Notes under the pieces: model-generated
Seen by the model: only the letters and a program-made list of their open reading frames with translations
Databases searched by the model: none
Told to the model about the DNA's origin: nothing
DNA from: CAYLNG01 sp964497855
GTDB lineage: Bacteria > Verrucomicrobiota > Kiritimatiellia > SS1-B-03-39 > UBA6053
Length of the DNA: 21,085 nt
Assembly (NCBI GenBank): GCA_964497855.1
Contig: CAZCFM010000062.1
Location: 1 to 21,085 of the forward strand
Direction of reading: 5' to 3'
Position numbers and translations under genes: made by a program
Shown: piece by piece, positions 1-4,658 of the stretch
How positions within the stretch are numbered: the first letter of the stretch is position 1
Layout of the letters: the number at the start of each line of letters is the position of its first letter

Positions 1-13
1 CCGAACGGGACGG

Positions 14-136
14 GAAAGATATGTAGAAGGCTCAGGGTTGAAACCCACGGCTAATCCTGGGACTGTCGCTACGCGACAAAAAGACATTTGAATCTGCGAT
101 CCTTTTTTTGAAATCGGCCTTTAAAACTTAGGTCTG
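14..136 (+). repeat. Dispersed repeat, copy 1 (~123 bp)
   Basis: This stretch aligns end to end with 1207-1328: about 82% identical by hand count with one single-base gap. Both start at GAAAGATATGTA and end at AGGTCTG, after which the flanks diverge. The most conserved part is the 19 bases starting ACATTTGAATCTG (84-102). A third copy of the right-hand 52 bp lies inverted at 20918-20969. There is no open frame conserved between copies and no transposase nearby, so it looks like a non-autonomous or REP-like dispersed element. It contains short self-complementary pieces such as GTCGCTACGCGAC. Confidence 0.75.
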
Positions 137-166
137 GATGGCGGTTTAAGCCCAAAAATACCGAAA

Positions 167-200
167 AAACTTGCCAACCCGGCTGCTTTCGCGCAAGTTT
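167..200. other. Stem-loop upstream of first small gene
   Basis: AAACTTGC (167-174) is the exact reverse complement of GCAAGTTT (193-200), giving an 8-bp stem with an 18-nt loop. The 9-mer TACCGAAAA occurs at both edges (159-167 and 200-208). It sits 35 bp before the first small gene and could be an operator or attenuator. The role is inferred; only the symmetry is seen. Confidence 0.3.
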
Positions 201-235
201 ACCGAAAATCTTTTAATAACTTGTTCGCAAATGAA

Positions 236-595
236 ATGAAATACAAACCATCAACCAACGAATTGTGTGTTTTCATCTCGTGGGGAATGCTATCCTTGAC
301 GGCAACGATCATGGGGGTATCCACAGGACCATGGCTTTCATTTTTGTGGTCCATGTATGGGAATAGAAACTGGCCGGATGTAACAAGAATCTACCTAAGT
401 TCAGGGAATTGGTTCTGGGTAATTCCATTCCTGGCAGGTGTTCTTATTGCAATACTATGGAAAAAGAATGTACTGGAGAAAGCGAGTGGAATTCTTCAAG
501 CCTCTTTCCATTCGGCTTCAGTATTTATTTTTGTTTTTACTTCTTTCGGCGCGATGCTTCCTTTCTTGTCTACAACCTTTGAACTTTTACCATAA
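236..595 (+). CDS. Small unknown membrane protein
   Basis: I do not recognise the family. From the ATG at 236 the product has 119 residues with three hydrophobic stretches likely to span the membrane: CVFISWGMLSLTATIMG near the N-terminus, FWVIPFLAGVLIAILW in the middle, and SVFIFVFTSFGAMLPFL near the C-terminus. A TTG at 221 in the same frame would add five residues; neither start has a clear Shine-Dalgarno sequence. Base and codon use is clearly more AT-rich than in the rest of the window, and the gene is bounded by dispersed repeats, which suggests recent acquisition. It could be half of a two-gene unit with 666-887. The function is unknown. Confidence 0.55.
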   Translation: MKYKPSTNELCVFISWGMLSLTATIMGVSTGPWLSFLWSMYGNRNWPDVTRIYLSSGNWFWVIPFLAGVLIAILWKKNVLEKASGILQASFHSASVFIFVFTSFGAMLPFLSTTFELLP

Positions 596-617
596 AATGC
601 GAACACTCAGTCCACCA

Positions 618-640
618 AACCGCGAGTACGTGGTCCGGTT
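618..640. repeat. Short hairpin repeat, left of small gene
   Basis: AACCG at 618-622 can pair with CGGTT at 636-640, and the interior TACGTNGGTCCGGTT resembles 910-924. The pair of related palindromes brackets the small gene 666-887. They look like short REP-type units, but two copies are too few to define a family. Confidence 0.4.
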
Positions 641-665
641 AGGTTAAAAGTCATGCCGGGAAAAA

Positions 666-887
666 ATGAATTCGAATCAGATAAACCGAATCGTAGACAG
701 GATCTGTGTTGAACTCGGCATATGCTTACCCCCGGCAGAGAAAGAATCACTTGCAGGATGTGAATTTTTGGGAGCAGAGGGACTCGCCGATGAAATATGC
801 AAACGTGAAGGTCTTGATCCAATTATGGTGGAGCGAAAACTCTATCGCCAAATTCTTGAAGAAATCAGTAATGAAACCCAGGCATAA
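666..887 (+). CDS. Small unknown soluble protein
   Basis: A 73-residue open frame starting at the ATG at 666, preceded by a weak purine-rich GGGA (658-661). The product has no signal peptide or membrane segment, is rich in Glu, Ile and Leu, and is probably mostly helical. It has three cysteines (in RICVEL, GICLPP and AGCEFL) without metal-site spacing. Composition is AT-richer than the downstream housekeeping genes. It lies 70 bp after the membrane protein gene in the same direction and between two related small palindromes. No family is recognised. That it is a gene at all rests on sensible residue composition and the absence of a better frame. Confidence 0.45.
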   Translation: MNSNQINRIVDRICVELGICLPPAEKESLAGCEFLGAEGLADEICKREGLDPIMVERKLYRQILEEISNETQA

Positions 888-897
888 CCACGAAGCC

Positions 898-924
898 AAC
901 CGAACCTCCTACGTCGGTCCGGTT
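898..924. repeat. Short hairpin repeat, right of small gene
   Basis: AACCG (898-902) is the reverse complement of CGGTT (920-924). The inner part shares TACGT and GGTCCGGTT with the unit at 618-640. It lies 10 bp after the stop of the small gene and could act as a transcript-end hairpin. Confidence 0.4.
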
Positions 925-934
925 GCCTAGATTG

Positions 935-1198
935 TTCGGGCCGAAGGTCCGAGCCGATATAAGCCCAGTCCGCAGACGGACTGACGGTCCGTTTGCGGGC
1001 TGGGAATGAGTTTCATCTGATCGAACGCGGGCTGAAAGTCCGCGCAAATCACCGCCGCACGTAGGCCCCGGTAATCTGTGCGGACCTACGGCCCGCGATC
1101 CTGTGTTCTTCCCCCGAAACCCAGCCCGGCCGCATGTTCCGCTTACGCGGCTCCTGCGTCCGGACTGGGCTTGTATCGGCTCGGACCTTCGGCCCGAA
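935..1198. repeat. 264-bp element with 38-bp inverted terminal arms
   Basis: The left arm 935-972 and the right arm 1161-1198 are reverse complements at 37 of 38 positions, enclosing 188 bp. A second inner arm pair is GGGCTGGG (997-1004) and CCCAGCCC (1120-1127). Two hairpins sit inside: 973-995 (9-bp stem with one G-T pair, 5-nt loop) and 1026-1044 (8-bp stem with one G-T pair, GAA loop). No credible gene lies within. It resembles a MITE or a large folded non-coding element. No target-site duplication is evident at the edges. The dispersed repeat at 1207 begins 8 bp after it. Confidence 0.65.
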
Positions 1199-1206
1199 AT
1201 GGCTCA

Positions 1207-1328
1207 GAAAGATATGTATACCCGTCAGGATTAAAACCCACGGCTATTCCTGGGCCGTCGCTATACGACACAAACACATTTGAATCTGCGATCCGGTTTG
1301 GCAAATCGGCCCTTCAAACTGAGGTCTG
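1207..1328 (+). repeat. Dispersed repeat, copy 2 (~122 bp)
   Basis: Matches 14-136 over its full length (about 82% by hand count). The shared right end AGGTCTG is followed by unrelated sequence. It lies between the 264-bp inverted-repeat element and the 3' end of pbpC. Together with 935-1198 it fills the roughly 500-bp gene-free stretch 888-1388. Confidence 0.75.
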
Positions 1329-1362
1329 CTCCCCCACCGCGTCTTTCCTCCGGCGCCTCCGT

Positions 1363-1381
1363 CTTTCCGAGGGTCGGAAGG
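1363..1381 (-). terminator. Hairpin just after pbpC stop
   Basis: An 8-bp stem with one G-T pair and a GGG/CCC loop lies 7 bp past the pbpC stop codon, in the direction of pbpC transcription. It lacks a following T tract, so it is a weak candidate for an intrinsic terminator. Confidence 0.3.
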
Positions 1382-1388
1382 GGCGGGG

Positions 1389-2897
1389 TCAGGAGGAGGG
1401 GGTGCCGCGGATGCGGATGTGGCGGGTCTGGCTGCCGCCGTCGGGGAAAACGGCGCGGATCTGGTGGCTTCCCTCCGGAAAACGCCAGGCCTGCTCGCGT
1501 CCGGCGGGGGCTTCGAAGGCCCAGGTCCCATTGACGAACCAATGGATGTTTCCCGCGCCGCCTCCCTGCGCCGACAGCGGAATCCAGGCCTCCGCGCCCT
1601 CCAGACTGCGGTAGTCCAGGTCCGGGATGGGCGACAGGATCCGGGCGGTGGAGGCCGGGGCCGGGGCGTCGTTTTCGGGATCGCTGATGCCGCGCAGCAC
1701 TTCGCGTCCCTGCCAGTGGACCACGTCGTCGCCGGGCTGCGGCCAAAGCGGGTCGCCGCTTTTCAGGAGTTTCGACGCGAGGCGTCCGAGCAGCGGCGCG
1801 GCGTGTTGGCTGCCGCTGAAGTCCTCGACCGTTCCGCCGTCCATGCGCCCGAGCCACACGCCGATGACGCGCTGTCCGTTCCAGCCGATGGCCCAGGCGT
1901 CGCGAAGCCCGTGCGAGGTGCCGGTTTTGAAGGCGAGGCGCGGACGCTCCACGTCGGCCACATGCCCGAACAGGGCGGCATCGCGGCTGCTGCCGGACAA
2001 CATGCGGCTGATCCAATAGGCGACTCCGGGCGCGAAGACGGGCTGCGGCGCGTCGCGTTCGCCGGGAAACGCCCGGGCCTCCACGCGCGCGCCGCCGTTG
2101 GCAAAGAGGGTGTAGGCGGAGCAGAGTTCGAGCAGGCTGACGTCGAGGCCCCCGCCGAGGGCGAAACCGAGTCCGACGCTGGCGGCGTCCACGTTCGGAA
2201 GGGCCAGGCCGCAGGCGCGGAGGCGGTCGAGCGCGGGGCCGGGTCCGAGGCGTTCGGCCACGGCGAGGGCGGGGAGATTGAGGCTGCGGACGAGGGCGTC
2301 GGTGGCGGACACATCGCCGTTGCTGAGGTGGTCCATGTTGCGGGGCTGATAGTCGCGGTAGGCGCGGGGGCGGTCGTCGAGCAGGCTGTCGGGACGCAGC
2401 CAGCCCTGCTGCATGGCCATGGCGAAGAGAAAGGGTTTGAGGGTGGATCCGGGGGCGCGGCGGCGCAGGACGTTGTTGACGTGGCCGTGGCGGGGGTCTT
2501 CGGCATCGAAGCCGCCGAGCATGCCGAGGACCGCGCCGCTGCGGGCGTCGAGAACGAGCAGTCCGATGCCGTCGATGCGTTCGTGGCGGGANNNNNNNNN
2601 NNNNNNNNNNNNNNNNNNNNNNNNNNNNNNNNNNNNNNNNNNNNNNNNNNNNNNNNNNNNNNNNNNNNNNNNNNNNNNNNNNNNNNNNNNNAGCGGAATC
2701 CAGTCGCTGTCGAGGCCTTCGCGGGAGAGGACGCGGCGCAGGGGCTGGCCGTCGGCGTCGAGCAGGCGCAGGTTTTGCGGGGCGTTCTGGAGTTTGTGTT
2801 CCGGAAAGGGCAGCAGGGCGGCGGCGGCGAACCAGAGGCCGGTCGGGAGAGCCAGCGCGAGGGTCGCACGGCGCAGGAGGCGGAGGCGTTTGTTCAT
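1389..2897 (-). CDS. pbpC: Penicillin-binding protein 1C, interrupted by assembly gap
   Basis: This is a bifunctional class A peptidoglycan synthase anchored in the inner membrane with its domains in the periplasm. The N-terminal piece has a basic start, one membrane helix (LALALPTGLWFAAAALL) and the pre-domain segment LRLLDADGQPLRRVL. After the gap comes the transpeptidase domain: the SxxK nucleophile in APGSTLKPF (Ser codon 2445-2447), SxN in VRSLNLPAL, and KTGTSHGLRDAWAIGW, the typical PBP1C form of the KTG box. The C-terminal ~80 residues match the BiPBP_C domain of this family. The GT51 glycosyltransferase domain expected between the two pieces is missing and lies in the N run 2592-2691. 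Compared with the ~770-residue E. coli PbpC, roughly 230 residues are absent, so the true gap should be near 700 bp. Start chosen at the ATG 2895-2897; no clear Shine-Dalgarno sequence. It is divergent from hisJ. Confidence 0.9.
   Translation of the reverse strand: MNKRLRLLRRATLALALPTGLWFAAAALLPFPEHKLQNAPQNLRLLDADGQPLRRVLSREGLDSDWIPXXXXXXXXXXXXXXXXXXXXXXXXXXXXXXXXXXSRHERIDGIGLLVLDARSGAVLGMLGGFDAEDPRHGHVNNVLRRRAPGSTLKPFLFAMAMQQGWLRPDSLLDDRPRAYRDYQPRNMDHLSNGDVSATDALVRSLNLPALAVAERLGPGPALDRLRACGLALPNVDAASVGLGFALGGGLDVSLLELCSAYTLFANGGARVEARAFPGERDAPQPVFAPGVAYWISRMLSGSSRDAALFGHVADVERPRLAFKTGTSHGLRDAWAIGWNGQRVIGVWLGRMDGGTVEDFSGSQHAAPLLGRLASKLLKSGDPLWPQPGDDVVHWQGREVLRGISDPENDAPAPASTARILSPIPDLDYRSLEGAEAWIPLSAQGGGAGNIHWFVNGTWAFEAPAGREQAWRFPEGSHQIRAVFPDGGSQTRHIRIRGTPSS
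2592..2691. other. Assembly gap of 100 N inside pbpC
   Basis: Exactly 100 N, the conventional placeholder for a scaffold gap of unknown size. It hides the GT51 domain of PBP1C. The frame continues across the placeholder only by chance, so the interrupted gene should not be read as a deletion. Confidence 0.95.
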
Positions 2898-2975
2898 GCG
2901 GGCAGAGTACGGGTGGATCGTGACAAGAAGATGACGAGTGTTGATTGTCGTGCAAAATGACGTAAAGAAGGTTCC
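2898..2975. promoter_or_regulatory. Divergent intergenic region pbpC / hisJ
   Basis: These 78 bp must hold the start signals for both flanking genes. AAGAAGG at 2965-2971 is a good Shine-Dalgarno sequence for hisJ, with a short 4-nt spacer. A weak plus-strand promoter is possible at TTGATT (2941-2946), but no convincing -10 was found for either direction. Confidence 0.4.
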
Positions 2976-3821
2976 ATGTCACGCTTGATGTACGAAACGC
3001 ACATGCACACGCCCCTTTGCAAACACGCGCAGGGGCTGCCGGGGGACTACGCGGCAATGGCGGAGCGCCGCGGCCTCAAAGGCATTATCGTCACCTGTCA
3101 TTGTCCCCTGCCTGATCGCATGTCGCACAGCGTGCGCATGGATCCGGAACAATGGGCGTTGTATCAGGACCTGGTGGCGGAGGCGCGGCGCCAGTACGCG
3201 GGACGTGTCGATGTGCGCCTCGGCATCGAAAGCGATTATCTTCCCGGTCTGGAACCTTGGCTCGAAACGCTCCACGCCAGCGCCGATTTGCACTACGTTC
3301 TCGGCTCCGTGCATCCGCAAATCGCCGAATATCAAGACCTCTACCTGCGCGGCGACGATTGGCCCGCGTACCACCGGCAGTATTTCCTCAGCCTCGTCGA
3401 GGCCGCCGAAAGTGGATTGTTCGACTGCCTGTCGCATCCCGACCTCGTCAAAAACTACGGCACGGAGACCTGGGACCTCGACGCGATGCTCCCGCACATT
3501 CTGCGCTGCCTGGACCGCATTGCCGCCACGGGCATCGCCATGGAGCTCAACACCTCCGGGCTCATGAAAACCCTGCCGGAAATGAATCCTTCGCCCACGA
3601 TTCTCGCCGCGATGCACGAACGCGGCATCCCCGTGGTCATTGGGGCCGACGCCCATCGCCCGGAACGCGTGGCCGACGCCTACGAAGAGGCACTCGATTC
3701 GATTGAAGCCGCCGGCTACACGCAGATCCGCATGTTTCTGGAACGCCGCCCCGTGGATATTCCCCTCGCCGCCGCCCGCGCCAGTCTCCTGCGGGATGTT
3801 CCCTTGACACTTCGCCCTTGA
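2976..3821 (+). CDS. hisJ: Histidinol-phosphatase, PHP family (HisJ/HisK type)
   Basis: The 281-residue product fits the 260-280 residue HisJ/HisK histidinol-phosphatases, which remove phosphate from L-histidinol phosphate in histidine synthesis in the cytoplasm. The PHP-domain metal ligands are visible: ETHMHTPLCKH (His9, His11, His17), His42 in VTCHC, Glu85 in GIESDY, His113 in LGSVH, His154 in LSHPD, and Asp225/His227 in IGADAH. There is no signal peptide. The start ATG at 2976 follows AAGAAGG; ATG at 2988 is possible but less well placed. No other histidine-biosynthesis gene is in the window, so the substrate is inferred from family resemblance and another phosphoester is possible. The superoxide dismutase gene follows after 33 bp in the same direction. 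Confidence 0.8.
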   Translation: MSRLMYETHMHTPLCKHAQGLPGDYAAMAERRGLKGIIVTCHCPLPDRMSHSVRMDPEQWALYQDLVAEARRQYAGRVDVRLGIESDYLPGLEPWLETLHASADLHYVLGSVHPQIAEYQDLYLRGDDWPAYHRQYFLSLVEAAESGLFDCLSHPDLVKNYGTETWDLDAMLPHILRCLDRIAATGIAMELNTSGLMKTLPEMNPSPTILAAMHERGIPVVIGADAHRPERVADAYEEALDSIEAAGYTQIRMFLERRPVDIPLAAARASLLRDVPLTLRP

Positions 3822-3854
3822 GCCCCTACCTTACGTCAAACCCGGAGACTTGCT

Positions 3855-4586
3855 ATGGAAATCAGCCGTCGAGACATGATGAAACACAGCGTCCTGCTGG
3901 GTGCCGCCGCCACCCTGGCCCCCGGCCTGTTGCGCGCGCAGGCCCCCGCCGCGCTGACCCTGCCGGCCCTGCCTTATGCCTCCGATGCCCTCGAACCGGC
4001 CATTGACGCGCTGACGATGGAGATTCACCACGGCAAACACCACGCGGCCTATCTCGCCAACTTCAACCGCGTGCTTCCGGAGATCCCGAATTTCAGCAGT
4101 GTGGAGGACCTCATGGGCCGCATCCACACCCTGCCGGAGCCGATCCGCACCGTCGTGCGCAACAATGCCGGCGGTCACCTGAACCACGACCTCTTCTGGA
4201 AAAGCATGGCTCCTCCAGGCCAGGGCGGAGGCGGCGTGCCCGAAGGCGATCTGGCCGCGCGGATTCAGCGTGATTTTGGTTCCTTCGGCGACTTCAGCAC
4301 CGCCTTTCAAAAGGCCGCCGGCGGCGTGTTCGGCAGCGGCTGGGCCTGGCTGATCCTCCGCAAAAAAGACGGACGCCTCGCCGTCATCGGCACCGCCAAC
4401 CAGGACAATCCCCTCATGCAGGGAACTCTCGACGACATCGATATTGGCATTCCCCTGCTCGGACTCGACGTCTGGGAACACGCCTACTATCTTCATTACC
4501 AGAACCGCCGAGCGGACTATGCGTCAAACTGGTGGAAAGTTGTGAATTGGAGAGAAGTCAGCCGTCGTTTGTCTTCCGCCAGTTGA
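3855..4586 (+). CDS. sodA: Superoxide dismutase, Mn type, with Tat signal peptide
   Basis: The 243-residue Fe/Mn-family enzyme converts superoxide to oxygen and hydrogen peroxide. Residues 1-28 form a twin-arginine signal (ISRRDMMK followed by a hydrophobic stretch ending LLRAQA), so the folded, metal-loaded enzyme is probably exported to the periplasm. Metal ligands are His58 (MEIHHGKHH), His111 (GGHLNHDLFW), Asp205 and His209 (DVWEHAYY). Gly106-Gly107 together with Gln183 in TANQDNPL is the pattern of manganese rather than iron enzymes. GGAGA at 3841-3845 serves as ribosome binding site for the ATG at 3855. A terminator-like hairpin overlaps the 3' end. The metal assignment is inferred from these residues and cambialistic use cannot be excluded. 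Confidence 0.93.
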   Translation: MEISRRDMMKHSVLLGAAATLAPGLLRAQAPAALTLPALPYASDALEPAIDALTMEIHHGKHHAAYLANFNRVLPEIPNFSSVEDLMGRIHTLPEPIRTVVRNNAGGHLNHDLFWKSMAPPGQGGGGVPEGDLAARIQRDFGSFGDFSTAFQKAAGGVFGSGWAWLILRKKDGRLAVIGTANQDNPLMQGTLDDIDIGIPLLGLDVWEHAYYLHYQNRRADYASNWWKVVNWREVSRRLSSAS

Positions 4587-4594
4587 TTTTTTTT
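4527..4594 (+). terminator. Probable intrinsic terminator of sodA
   Basis: AACTGGTGGAA (4527-4537) pairs with TTCCGCCAGTT (4574-4584) through 11 bp with one G-T pair. Two bases later come eight T (4587-4594) and more pyrimidines. The stem ends at the first bases of the sodA stop codon. The 36-nt loop is longer than usual, which lowers confidence. Confidence 0.45.
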
Positions 4595-4616
4595 CTTCTT
4601 CTGGTGAATTCCACTG

Positions 4617-4646
4617 TTGACGCGCTTGCATCGTATGGCGTAGAAC
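4617..4646 (+). promoter_or_regulatory. Possible sigma-70-like promoter of the TPR-Exb operon
   Basis: TTGACG (4617-4622), an 18-bp spacer, then TAGAAC (4641-4646). Transcription would begin near 4653, directly after the sodA terminator. That leaves almost no leader before the ATG at 4659, so either the message is nearly leaderless or the real start codon is further down. Confidence 0.45.
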
Positions 4647-4658
4647 TGGTCTCCCGCT

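Noticed and set aside
935..1198. Integron attC site or insertion sequence
   Set aside because: No integrase or transposase and no attC core motifs were seen; arms are much longer and more exact than in attC sites.
1261..3057. 598-codon minus-strand and 513-codon plus-strand frames across pbpC
   Set aside because: Both run through the N gap and lack any domain; the Arg/Pro-rich and Gly/Ala-rich compositions are typical of shadow frames.
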